Below are positions 44,971-53,967 of a stretch of DNA of 64,000 nucleotides, one piece after another. Position 1 is the stretch's first letter. Each line of letters begins with the position of its first letter. The notes under the pieces were generated by a model. It searched no databases and was not told the DNA's origin. It saw nothing but the letters and a program-made list of their open reading frames with translations. The DNA is from Scytolyngbya sp. HA4215-MV1 (GTDB lineage Bacteria; Cyanobacteriota; Cyanobacteriia; Leptolyngbyales; Leptolyngbyaceae). The stretch is from NCBI GenBank assembly GCA_019359045.1, contig JAHHIA010000017.1, positions 1-64,000 of the forward strand, read 5' to 3'. The position numbers and the translations under genes are program-made.

Positions 44971-47900
44971 ATGCCAAAACCAAGTTTTGGACCTCAAGCT
45001 AAAAAACAAGCGAAATATTTACTCAGTGTGCTGCTGGCACGCGCAAATGGTGAACTCGATGAAAAAAATGGTGCCAAAATCCAACTGCATTGGCAGACCG
45101 AAAACCAACTCGTCATTCGAACCAAGATTCGATTTCTAGAAGAATTGATTGCGGTCTACTGTCCCGAAGTTTCGCTCAGTCGAAATCAGATCAAAGAAGG
45201 GCTAAAACGGCTACAAGATCTGGACATTTTGCAAGACAATCGTCCAGCAACCCAGGGTTCAGAAGATTGGCACTTTACCCTAAAACTCTGGCGCGGACTG
45301 CACAAACAAGAAGCCAATCTGCTTTACTTTGATGAACAGTGGGAAGGATATCGATCGCAGAAAATCAAATCCCCGATCGCTGTGCTTACCCCTCCTGCCC
45401 TGTCTGATCCGATCACCCTGCCAGCACCCATCCCGCGACTACACCAGGATTGGGGCGAAGCGCCGGACGCTGCCAGCTTTTATGGGCGCGACACTGAACT
45501 GACCACCCTGGAGCAATGGATTGGACAAGACCATTGCCGCTTGGTCATGCTGTTGGGCATGGGCGGTATGGGAAAAACCACGCTGGCAGTGAAATTGGCA
45601 GAACGGTTGCGTGACTTCGAGTTCATCTTTTGGCGATCGCTGCGGAATGCGCCGACGATCGATGACATTCTGTCGGCATTGATTCCTTTTCTTTCACAGC
45701 ACCAAGAAACAGATCTCCCCGAAGCCCCGCTGGATAGCAACATAGCGCGCGTCATGCAGTATCTGCAACAGCACCGCTGCTTATTGATTTTTGACAATGT
45801 CGAATCGATTTTGCAAAGTGGCGACCACACGGGGACATACCGTACCGAGTACGAAGGCTATGACCAGCTTTTGCAAGGGATTGCCGATACAGCACACCAG
45901 AGTTGTTTAGTCATCACCAGTCGCGAGATTCCCAAAGGACTGGGAGCCAAGGCAGGCAGTACTTTACCCGTCAGATCGCTGCATCTGAAAGGAGTGAGTT
46001 TTCAGGAAACGCAAAAAATTTTTAGCGAGAAGGGAGCGTTCCATGGATCGGATGCCGACTGGCAAGCGATCGCGCAACACTACGCGGGCAACCCCTTGGC
46101 GCTAAAAATTGCAGCAGCGGCTGTCGAAGATTTTTTTGGTAACAGCGTCGCCGAACTATCGCAACGCATTCAGCTGGGGTCTTACATCTTCGACGATATC
46201 TATGACATCCTCGATCGCCAGTTCAATCGCCTCTCTGCCCTGGAAAAAGAAGCGATGTATTGGCTAGCAATCTCTAGAGAACCCGTGCGGTTCGACGAAT
46301 TGCAAGAAGATCTGCTCTCAGTCAGTGCTAAACATCGACTCATTGATACGCTAGCCTCACTCAAACACCGCGATTTGATCGAACAAAACAGTACCGGGTT
46401 TACCCAACAACCCGTAGTGATGGAGTATGTCACCGATCGCCTGGTGAAGTACATTTGTCAGGAAATCGTCGATGGAGAAATGCAGCTTTTGATGAGTCAT
46501 GCCCTGTTGAAAACGCAAGTGGCAGACTATGTCCGGGAAACACAGGTGCGGTTTATTTTGGAGGCAATTTGCGATCGTCTCCGCACCTTACTCAAATCGC
46601 AAGACACTATTCAGCAAAAACTCAACCAGATTCTGGCACGGTTGCGGCAAGACTTTTCTGCCCGACCAGGCTACGGCGGCGGCAACGTCATCAACCTGTC
46701 GCGCCAACTCAACATTGGCCTGACCGGATACGACTTTTCTGAACTGGCGCTCTGGCACGCCTATCTCCCTGGAGCCATGCTGCATCACACCAACTTTGCC
46801 CAGGCAGACCTTAGCAAAGCAAGTTTTACTGAAACCTTTGGTAATATTCTGTCGCTGGCATTGAGTGCCAATGGCAGGCTGTTGGCGATCGGGGACAGCG
46901 AAGGCAAACTGTGGATTCGTGATGCTGCCACAGGCAAACCGTTGCTGACCTGGAAAGCTCACGATAACTGGATTTTTGCCACTGCTTTTAGTCCAATCAC
47001 ACCGTCTGGACCGTCGCGCACCTTACTGGCAACCGCCAGCGCTGGCTGCACCATTAAGCTCTGGGATGCCAGAACGGGCAACTGCCTGCGAATTCTGCGT
47101 GGACACACTCATCCCGTGCTTTCAGTGGCATTTAGCCCAGATGGTCAGTGGCTTGCTAGTGGTAGCGACGACCACACGATTAAACTCTGGCAAATCGAGA
47201 CGGGTGAGTGCTTCCAGACTTTACAGGCTCATTCGGGTTCAGTGCTGTCGGTGGCATTCAGCCCCGATCGCCCAATTTTGGCAAGTGGTAGCGAAGACCA
47301 CACCCTTCAGCTCTGGGATCTTGATACGGGCAAGTGTCTGCAAACTTTGAACGGGCATGCTAATTGGGTCAAATCGGTGGTGTTTATACCGGGGCAAGAG
47401 CGATGGTTAGCAAGCGGTAGCCTCGATCACAGCGTCAAGCTCTGGGACATCGATACGGGCGAGTGTTTGCAAACCTTGACTGGACATGATCATGCCATTT
47501 TTGCGATCGCTGTCAATGAAGAAGGCGATATGCTAGCCAGCGGTAGCTACGATCACACCGTAAAACTCTGGCAGATCGAAACTGGGCAATGCGTCAAAAC
47601 CTTGCAAGGGCATACCAACCGCATTTCAGCGATCACATTCAAATCGGGCGGACGGATGCTAGTCAGTAGCAGCGACGACCAAACAGTAAAAGTCTGGAAT
47701 GTGCAAACCGGGCAATGCCTGCGGACCTTTCGGGGCTATAGCAATGCCATTTTTGCCGTGGCATATGCACCGATCGCGGCAAAACTACCCCATGTCCTTG
47801 CCAGTGCCAGCGAAGACCACACGGTCAAACTCTGGGACACTGAAACGGGTCAATGTTTCCACACCTTACAGGGACACACTAACCGGGTCTGGTCGGTGGC

Positions 47901-48720
47901 GTTTTGCCCTGACGGACAAACCCTGGTGAGCGGTGGCAGTGACCATACCCTGAGGTTCTGGAATCTCCAAACGGGTGCCTGCCTCAAAACCATTAAGGCG
48001 CACAGTCACTGGATTTGGACAGTGGCATGCAGTCCTGACAATCAATTAGTTGCCAGTGGCAGCCTCGACCAAACCGTAAAACTCTGGAATCTCCAGACCG
48101 GGCATTGTGTCAGAACGTTATGTGGTCATACTGGCTATATTCGCTCGATCACCTTTAGCCCCAAGGGCGAATCCCTGATCAGCAGCAGTTATGACGGTAG
48201 TATCAAAATCTGGCAGGTGCAGACAGGGCAATGCCTAAGAACACTGCAAAACCATGCCGGATCGATTTTAGCGAACGCCCTCAGTCCCGATGGTCGCGTG
48301 CTTGCCAGTGGCGGTAGCGATCGCACCATCCAGCTTTGGGCACTGGCAACGGGCGAGTGTATCAAAACTCTGGAGGGACATACCGATCAAATCTGGACAC
48401 TGGCATTTCATCCCCAAGGGCATCTGTTGGCAAGCGGCAGCGAAGACAAAACCATTCGGCTCTGGGACATTGAAACGGGAGAATGTCGCCATATTTTGCG
48501 GGACAATCAAACCCTGATCTCTTCGATTGCCTTCGCTCCGCTGGGACAAACCCTTGCCAGCAACCGTCTCAACGCCACTATCCAACTCTGGGAAGTAGAA
48601 ACGGGTGACCCTCTCAGTACAATGATCAGCCCTCGCCCTTATGAAGGGATGAATATTACGGGGGCGATCGGACTGACGGAAGCCCAGAGGGCGACTTTGC
48701 GACAGTTGGGCGCGGTTTGA
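44971..48720 (+). CDS. STAND NTPase (NB-ARC type) with 14 WD40 repeats
   Basis: A 1249-residue signalling or defence-type STAND ATPase. Residues about 1-110 are an N-terminal domain seen on cyanobacterial NB-ARC proteins (MPKPSFGPQAKKQAKYLLSV, WHFTLKLWRG). NB-ARC starts near FYGRDTELTTLE; its P-loop is GMGGMGKT at 196-203 and its Walker B is CLLIFDNVES. A winged-helix part follows, then a short pentapeptide-like stretch (LPGAMLHHTNFAQADLSKAS). Fourteen WD40 units then run from about 625 to the end, each closing xLWD/xLWQ and xTGxC. The repeats would form two propellers and sense a ligand. A GTG two codons upstream is an alternative start. There is no effector nuclease domain, so the output is unknown. 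Confidence 0.9.
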   Translation: MPKPSFGPQAKKQAKYLLSVLLARANGELDEKNGAKIQLHWQTENQLVIRTKIRFLEELIAVYCPEVSLSRNQIKEGLKRLQDLDILQDNRPATQGSEDWHFTLKLWRGLHKQEANLLYFDEQWEGYRSQKIKSPIAVLTPPALSDPITLPAPIPRLHQDWGEAPDAASFYGRDTELTTLEQWIGQDHCRLVMLLGMGGMGKTTLAVKLAERLRDFEFIFWRSLRNAPTIDDILSALIPFLSQHQETDLPEAPLDSNIARVMQYLQQHRCLLIFDNVESILQSGDHTGTYRTEYEGYDQLLQGIADTAHQSCLVITSREIPKGLGAKAGSTLPVRSLHLKGVSFQETQKIFSEKGAFHGSDADWQAIAQHYAGNPLALKIAAAAVEDFFGNSVAELSQRIQLGSYIFDDIYDILDRQFNRLSALEKEAMYWLAISREPVRFDELQEDLLSVSAKHRLIDTLASLKHRDLIEQNSTGFTQQPVVMEYVTDRLVKYICQEIVDGEMQLLMSHALLKTQVADYVRETQVRFILEAICDRLRTLLKSQDTIQQKLNQILARLRQDFSARPGYGGGNVINLSRQLNIGLTGYDFSELALWHAYLPGAMLHHTNFAQADLSKASFTETFGNILSLALSANGRLLAIGDSEGKLWIRDAATGKPLLTWKAHDNWIFATAFSPITPSGPSRTLLATASAGCTIKLWDARTGNCLRILRGHTHPVLSVAFSPDGQWLASGSDDHTIKLWQIETGECFQTLQAHSGSVLSVAFSPDRPILASGSEDHTLQLWDLDTGKCLQTLNGHANWVKSVVFIPGQERWLASGSLDHSVKLWDIDTGECLQTLTGHDHAIFAIAVNEEGDMLASGSYDHTVKLWQIETGQCVKTLQGHTNRISAITFKSGGRMLVSSSDDQTVKVWNVQTGQCLRTFRGYSNAIFAVAYAPIAAKLPHVLASASEDHTVKLWDTETGQCFHTLQGHTNRVWSVAFCPDGQTLVSGGSDHTLRFWNLQTGACLKTIKAHSHWIWTVACSPDNQLVASGSLDQTVKLWNLQTGHCVRTLCGHTGYIRSITFSPKGESLISSSYDGSIKIWQVQTGQCLRTLQNHAGSILANALSPDGRVLASGGSDRTIQLWALATGECIKTLEGHTDQIWTLAFHPQGHLLASGSEDKTIRLWDIETGECRHILRDNQTLISSIAFAPLGQTLASNRLNATIQLWEVETGDPLSTMISPRPYEGMNITGAIGLTEAQRATLRQLGAV

Positions 48721-48794
48721 GACGGGCGAGGGGTAGTTGAGGGGAAATCGGTGGAGCGTTAAAGTTTGTCTGTAAACGCTTGTACCGTTCCGCA

Positions 48795-49060
48795 TGTCAC
48801 TGACACAAGATCTATGCATCATGGCATCGAACGCGCGCTTAGCGGTAGCGGGATTGGGATCGGTGATCGCTTTCGTCAAGGCGATCGGCGTAATCTGCCA
48901 GGACAAGCCCCATTTATTCTTGCACCAGTCGTACGCACTCTCCTGTCCGCCGTTACCGACGATCTCGTTCCAATAGCGAAGCGATCGGTTTCGTCCTGGT
49001 CGGTGGTTGCGACTTGAAATGAGAAGGCTTCGTTGTGCTTGAATGCGGGTCAACCAGGCT
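48795..49060 (-). pseudogene. VOC-family (PhnB-like) protein remnant
   Basis: The minus strand carries DRYWNEIVGNGGQESAYDWC, KNKWGLSWQITPIALTKAIT and KRAFDAMM, the C-terminal half of PhnB/3-demethylubiquinone-methyltransferase-like VOC proteins. Just upstream, EAFSFQVATTDQDETDR lies in a different frame, so there is a frameshift at about 48985. The N-terminal half is missing and the C-terminus runs into unrelated sequence. The gene is broken. Confidence 0.7.
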
Positions 49061-49069
49061 TCTCCATTG

Positions 49070-49650
49070 TCACTTCTCCATTGCGATGAGCCGCCGAATG
49101 CCGAACTGAACGATGCGCTCATAGTCGAGGGGCATTGGCTCGGCCGACAATTCCGCGTCAATTGGATGGATGCAATCTCTGTGGTCGGCGATCGCATCGA
49201 GCGTTGCTCCCGGTCTAATCCTGGTTTGAGGTCAAACGCCGCATCCAGGGCATAGAGCCAGAAATAGTAATGGTGCAGTCTATGTCCGGGCGGGGGCGCG
49301 GGTCTGGTATAGCCTGGTTTGTTGGCGCTGTTCACGCCTTCGCTAAATTTGCTACCTTCTGCTTCTGCAACGCGATCGACCGTTGCCGGAATTCCATACA
49401 GCAGTCAGTGCGTAAACCCACGTGGCATTGGCGCATCTGGGTCGTAGCAAATCAATGCTAGCTCTTGAGTTCCGGCTGGTAGTCCACTCCAGGCTAATGG
49501 CGGTGAAACATTATCGCCTTTACTGGTGTAGCGTTGCGGAATACGATCGAGCGTTGTAAACGCAAGGCTACTAATTCGCAAATCCTTGGGGTTCGACCCC
49601 ATTGCCACCTTCCTTTTGCTGTTTAAACTAGACGAGTGCGTCATCTTCAC
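49070..49650 (-). pseudogene. PEBP-family (YbhB/YbcL-like) gene with nonsense codon
   Basis: The YbhB/YbcL phosphatidylethanolamine-binding-like sequence is clear: SLAFTTLDRIPQRYTSKGDN, VSPPLAWSGLPAGTQELALI, CYDPDAPMPRGFTH. A TGA then replaces the expected Trp codon. The frame continues LLYGIPATVDRVAEAEGSKF, GYTRPAPPPGHRLHHYYFWL and YALDAAFDLKPG. Near 49210 the frame changes, and the family's final (I)GTYRR motif is absent. It is inactive in its present form. The start would be ATG 49650 or the internal MGSNPKDLR. Confidence 0.75.
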
Positions 49651-49957
49651 TCCCTAGTTCGCACCCTAAGTTTGCAGGGTGATTTCATTCTCGTCTTCAA
49701 ACATCAATCCGGAGAGATAGGTGTGGAATGACAGCATCAATCGGAGGTTGTAAAACCTGCGACAGAGACACGATCGTACTCGGTAACGATATTTCCTAAG
49801 AAAGACGCCAGGAATTGGCTGATTCTATAGTATATGCGGTTAGAAGCGAGTCACTTTGGCTGCCTGCTTTGGTCATGGTCGTTACTCGATAGCGTTACAT
49901 CCTGATGGAATCAAACCATGTTTGTTATTGGCGCGACTGGCAACCAGGGCGGTGCGC
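49651..49957. other. intergenic with NmrA-like N-terminal stub
   Basis: Mostly featureless. At 49918-49956 an ATG frame reads MFVIGATGNQGGA, the Rossmann opening of NmrA-like NAD(P)-binding proteins (GATGxxG). It then runs into the xdhC coding region in another frame, so only about 13 codons of that gene survive. Confidence 0.5.
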
Positions 49958-51082
49958 ATGAAGGATTTACCAGCCATTCTAGAGTCGTATCAAGCTGTCT
50001 ACCAGCGCGGTGAGGCGGCGTTTTTAGTGACGGTTGTCCATACTCAAGGCTCGACCTATCGCCGTTCGGGTGCCCGAATGTTAGTTACCCAAACAGGCGA
50101 GACTATTGGGATGGTCAGTGGGGGTTGCTTAGAGCAAGATATTGTGGAACATACGCGGCAAATGTCTTTAAATGACGCGATCGCCGTCACCTATGATAAT
50201 ACTGCTGAACCAGAAGACCTGCTGTGGGGACTTGGATTGGGCTGCAATGGGGTCGTACAAGTTCTCATTGAACCCTTGCTGCCCAATGTCTGTAACCCGC
50301 TCACAGTTTTAGCGGAGTGCTGGCGCGATCGCGCTCCTGCTGTCTTAGCCAATCTCTTTCAAGCTGAGGGGACAACCACCATCAAACTGGGCGCCTGTCT
50401 CGCCCTCACACCTGACAAAGTCATCGTTTTTGAGCAAGCCCATTCTGATTTAGTCACCGCGATCGCGGCGGACGCTCAAGCAGTGCTCCAGCAGCAACAG
50501 TCAACGATTCAATCCTATGATCTGGTAATGGGGACGGTGCAGGTTTTCCTAGAATATGTTTCAGTTCCAACTGCGCTGACGATTTTTGGAGCGGGTCAGG
50601 ATGCGATTCCCGTGGCTCAATTGGCAAAATCCCTCGGCTGGCAGGTCACAGTCATTGACTGCCGCGCTAATCCCGTCAGTCATGCTCACTTTGCCATGGC
50701 AGATCAGGTGATTTTGACTCGCCGGGAACGGTTACTCCCACTCGATCGTTCTCCGATCAATCAACCGAGTGCGGCGGTTGTGATGACGCACAATTATCTC
50801 GATGACCTGGAAGCATTGAGAGTGTTGCTACCCTCATCGGCATCCTATATCGGCATACTTGGACCCAAACGCCGAACCGAATGCCTCTTGCAAGATCTAC
50901 AAGCCGAGGGAAGGGTTGACTGCAAGGTTGATCTAGCCAAACTCCATGCGCCGATCGGACTGGATATTGGTGCAGACACTCCAGAGGCAATCGCTGTGGC
51001 GATCGTGGCAGAGATTCAAGCGGTTTTAGCCCAGCGAGTCGGTGGATTTCTGAAACACCGTTCCATGCCAATTCATCAGTAA
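49958..51082 (+). CDS. xdhC: XdhC/CoxI-family molybdenum cofactor maturation protein
   Basis: A chaperone that binds and sulfurates molybdenum cofactor and inserts it into xanthine-oxidase-family enzymes. It is 374 residues from ATG 49958 (MKDLPAILESYQAVYQRGEA). The N-terminal XdhC domain has FLVTVVHTQGSTYRRSGARM, GGCLEQDIVEHTR and LWGLGLGCNGVVQVLIEPL. The C-terminal Rossmann domain has LTIFGAGQDAIPVAQLAKSL, VVMTHNYLDDLEALRVLLP and IGLDIGADTPEAIAVAIVAE. The mocA gene starts 1 bp after its stop. The pair should serve PaoABC (21.5-25.3 kb). The upstream in-frame extension is not used because it crosses an unrelated gene stub. Confidence 0.9.
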   Translation: MKDLPAILESYQAVYQRGEAAFLVTVVHTQGSTYRRSGARMLVTQTGETIGMVSGGCLEQDIVEHTRQMSLNDAIAVTYDNTAEPEDLLWGLGLGCNGVVQVLIEPLLPNVCNPLTVLAECWRDRAPAVLANLFQAEGTTTIKLGACLALTPDKVIVFEQAHSDLVTAIAADAQAVLQQQQSTIQSYDLVMGTVQVFLEYVSVPTALTIFGAGQDAIPVAQLAKSLGWQVTVIDCRANPVSHAHFAMADQVILTRRERLLPLDRSPINQPSAAVVMTHNYLDDLEALRVLLPSSASYIGILGPKRRTECLLQDLQAEGRVDCKVDLAKLHAPIGLDIGADTPEAIAVAIVAEIQAVLAQRVGGFLKHRSMPIHQ

Positions 51083-51083
51083 G

Positions 51084-51683
51084 ATGCACTCAAGCCCTCT
51101 CCCAGTCGGATTGATTTTGCTCGCTGCGGGAGCTTCAACTCGGATGGGATCTCCCAAACAGCTGTTGCCCTATCGGGGACGTAGCTTGCTGCGATGCATG
51201 GCAGAAGTCGCGTTGGCATCGGACTGTGCCCCCATTGTGGTGGTGCTGGGTGCCAATCGCGATTGCATCAAACTCGAGATCAGTGATCTGCCCTTACACA
51301 TTGTGGAAAACGATCAATGGTCAGAGGGGATGGGCAGCTCGATTCGGGCGGGTGTCAAACAGATCGCACAGATCAATCAGCAGCTCGATGCAGTGGTGGT
51401 GATGTTATGTGATCAGCCTTTAGTGACTGCTTCCAGGCTCAATCAATTGATCGAAGCCTATCAGATTAACCGAAGTCAGGTGATTGCTTCAGCTTATACC
51501 AACACGCTCGGAGTACCCGCTTTATTTAGTCGCGCTCGATTTCCCGAGCTGTTGAGTTTGACTGCAAATGTCGGTGCAAAATATTTGATTCAGCACTATC
51601 GTGATCAGGTTTATGCAGTTCCCTTTCCTGAAGGTGCGATCGATCTAGACACTCCAGACGATTATCAGCAATGGTGTTTCTAA
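51084..51683 (+). CDS. mocA: molybdenum cofactor cytidylyltransferase (MocA-like)
   Basis: A 199-residue nucleotidyltransferase that joins CMP to Mo-molybdopterin to make MCD for PaoC-type enzymes. The signature N-terminus is LILLAAGASTRMGSPKQLLP (residues 10-29), with the Lys that binds the nucleotide phosphates. It is followed by the DQP motif VVMLCDQPLVTASRLNQLIE and a C-terminal PFPEGAIDLDTPDDY. MobA-type GTP enzymes are similar, but coupling to xdhC favours MocA. It is the last gene of the xdhC-mocA pair and is followed by a palindromic repeat. Confidence 0.88.
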   Translation: MHSSPLPVGLILLAAGASTRMGSPKQLLPYRGRSLLRCMAEVALASDCAPIVVVLGANRDCIKLEISDLPLHIVENDQWSEGMGSSIRAGVKQIAQINQQLDAVVVMLCDQPLVTASRLNQLIEAYQINRSQVIASAYTNTLGVPALFSRARFPELLSLTANVGAKYLIQHYRDQVYAVPFPEGAIDLDTPDDYQQWCF

Positions 51684-51699
51684 CAGAATCCTTAAGCTT

Positions 51700-51795
51700 C
51701 TATAGCAGTTTTCACCTGAGTGAAGTACAGCGGTGTGAAGTACAGTGAGGGTGCAAAGCACCCTCACTGTACTTCACACCCTTGAAAAGGGCTAT
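51700..51795. repeat. palindromic GTGAAGTACAG element, copy 2, with 23-bp perfect arms
   Basis: Arms 51732-51754 and 51758-51780 are exact complements with an AAA spacer. Flanks match copy 1 at 43627-43720. It sits 15-20 bp after the mocA stop and could fold as a strong stem in its transcript. Remaining intergenic DNA (51796-51978) shows no gene. Confidence 0.8.
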
Positions 51796-51978
51796 TCTCA
51801 CAGAGCCAGTGAATTGGCATCGAGCGCCACTTGCGGGAACGGTGGAGTGAAAACGTTCAGGTGTTCAAAGCCTTTTTCTTCTGTGAGCCAGTTCTGGCGG
51901 ATGTTCTGACCGAGATCAAGCAGCAAGGATTCAATCAACAGCGAAGCCCTATGTGGTCACCAATGGGTATGTCAACTA

Positions 51979-53136
51979 GATTGTGTCAAAGGTAAAAACT
52001 CAAGTTGGAAAGCGATCGCCAAACTCAATAGTGAAGCGATTGAGGGCGGGTTTCCAATTTTGAATGGGCATGGTCCACTTTTTAGCAATATTCTGAATGG
52101 CGAGGTAGACAACTTTCAGGACAGATTCATCGGTTGGAAAAACTCGGTGGTTTTTAATCACCTTCCTGAGGGGCATATTCATCGATTCAATGGCATTGGT
52201 CGTATAGATGGCTTTGCGAATCTCAGATGGGAAAGCAAAGAGGGGAATGATCCGCTGCCAATGATTGAGTCAGGACCTGCTAATCGTCGGATATTGCTTG
52301 TCCCACTTTTCAGAGAACTCGACTAAGCGCTGCTCCGCCTCAGTTTCAGTGTTGGCTGTGTATAGATGCTTAAGGTCTGCTGCGACCGCCTTGCGGTCTT
52401 TGTAGGATATGTAGCTGAGCGAATTTCGAACCATATGGACAATGCACAACCGCACCTGGGTTTTAGGAAAGACCGCTTTAATGGCATCAGGAAAGCCGGT
52501 AAGCCCGTCACAGCAGGCGATGAAGATGTCTTTGAGTCCTCTATTCTGAAGCTCCGTCAGTACATGCAACCAAAATTTGGCGGACTCGTTCTGGGTCATC
52601 CACATCCCCAAGCGCTCTTTGTTACCGGACAAGTTAACGCCAAGCGCCAGGTGAATTGCTTTGTTGTTCACCCGTCCGTCCTGTCTGACTTTGACCACGA
52701 TGGCATCAAAATAGACGATGGGATAAACCGGGTCAAGGGCACGGTTTTGCCAGATTTTACGCTCCGCTTCAACTGAGTCGGTGACGATGATGGGCTCAAA
52801 CTCACTGTTGCGGTCGCGGGGGACACTGATTTGAGCCTCTCTAAACTCCCCTTTGATGGTCTTCTTGCTGTGGCCGTTGCGGCGGTTACGAGCTAGCTTG
52901 GCGTCGCTTTCAGGCTCCGCCTGTTACTCTTCCAGGTGGGTTTTCATTTCCGCATTTAAGCAGCGTTGCACCAAAGCAGCCGTTAGCTGCTTAAGAATCC
53001 CTCCGTCCCCCAGCAGGTCTTCGGGATTCTGATAACCTTTGAGCAATTCATCCAGGAGTTCAGGTCGAAAAGTCATAGTATGAGTGCCTTGCATCTAGTA
53101 GTTCATTAGATCTCATTTCTGACCTTTGCCACAAAC
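51979..53136. mobile_element. IS256-family insertion sequence, inactive
   Basis: Imperfect terminal inverted repeats of about 24 bp: left (51979-52002) GATTGTGTCAAAGGTAAAAA, right complement (53113-53136) GTTTGTGGCAAAGGTCAGAA. They bound a transposase gene of the Mutator/IS256 type. Total about 1.16 kb. Both ends abut a CTAG-containing sequence; no clear 8-9 bp target duplication could be confirmed. Confidence 0.75.
52000..53076 (-). pseudogene. IS256-family transposase with two nonsense codons
   Basis: From ATG 53076 the frame reads MTFRPELLDELLKGYQNPED and runs 358 codons, but it contains TAA at 52924-52926 and TGA at 52270-52272 (replacing Trp in SRSWLNHWQ). Everything else is in one frame. 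The DDE catalytic residues are recognisable: VYFDAIVVKVR, DIFIACCDGLTGFPDAI, and the Glu in KAIYTTNAIESMN. An active copy would be needed in trans. Confidence 0.85.
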
Positions 53137-53322
53137 TAGTTTACAATCCCGGGACTGAAACATGGTAGCGGATGAGGAAGCAGATGAAACGGATGAGCAA
53201 TAGGTGAGAACCAGAAGCTCTGGAATAGACCCACTCTGTATCCGCTTCATCCGTTCTTATCCGCTGCCCACTTTACCCCCCAAAATGGGCACATTAAAGA
53301 GGTCATCCACCTCCCCACCCCC

Positions 53323-53784
53323 GTGTCTGACCCCAACATTCCCTATCAAGACCTGACCTACCGCATCATCGTTGCAGCCATGCGGGTTCATCGCAACACC
53401 CCCGTGGTTTGCGCGAAAAGCATTATCAAAGAGCCTTAACCGCAGCCATGCGCCAAGATGGGCTAATCGTTGCGGAAGAATATCACCTCGAAATCTATAG
53501 CGAACAAATCTGGTTAGGACGGCTCTATCTCGATCACTGGGTCAACGATCGTATTGTGGTTGAAGATAAAGCCGTCTCTCACAACATGGGAGACGACGAA
53601 ATTGCTCAAGTGATCAGTTAACCTTGTAGCAACCCAGGCTCCAGTTGGGCTATTGCTTAACTTTGGGCGATCGCGTTTGGAATACAAACGGATTCTTCGC
53701 CCACAAGTCGCCCAAAACTGGCAAGGTGCGATCGCAAAATATTTATGGACACCACCCAAAAGCAGTCTGAAAAACCCGATTTAA
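53323..53784 (+). pseudogene. GxxExxY-family protein, frameshifted twice
   Basis: Coding similarity starts at GTG 53323 (VSDPNIPYQDLTYRIIVAAM), shifts frame near 53400, continues LREKHYQRALTAAMRQDGLI, EEYHLEIYSEQIWLGRLYLD and VEDKAVSHNMGDDEIAQVIS, then meets a stop. The ending NLVATQAPVGLLLNFGRSRL, EYKRILRPQ is in yet another frame. GxxExxY proteins are PD-(D/E)XK-like and of uncertain role. It is broken by the two shifts. Confidence 0.75.
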
Positions 53785-53967
53785 CCAACTCATACTTCAA
53801 CTCATACATTCCACCCACCCAGTCACTCAGATCCATACTCAAATACCCACCTGTAAGCATAGAAATATCAGAATTCCTACTTGGAAAATCCTGAGCGATG
53901 GTCAGGATTCCATAATTGCATGATTGTCTATGGCGATCGCCAATGCTTTGGACACGTGCTCTTTCCT

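Noticed and set aside
48268-49335. 355-codon minus-strand open frame overlapping the STAND gene 3' end
   Set aside because: It is a mosaic: PEBP tail, VOC piece, then antisense of WD40 repeats. It does not encode one protein.
49580-49610. GGGGTTCGACCCC stretch as a tRNA T-arm
   Set aside because: No acceptor, D-arm or anticodon structure around it, and it lies inside the PEBP coding remnant (GSNPK).
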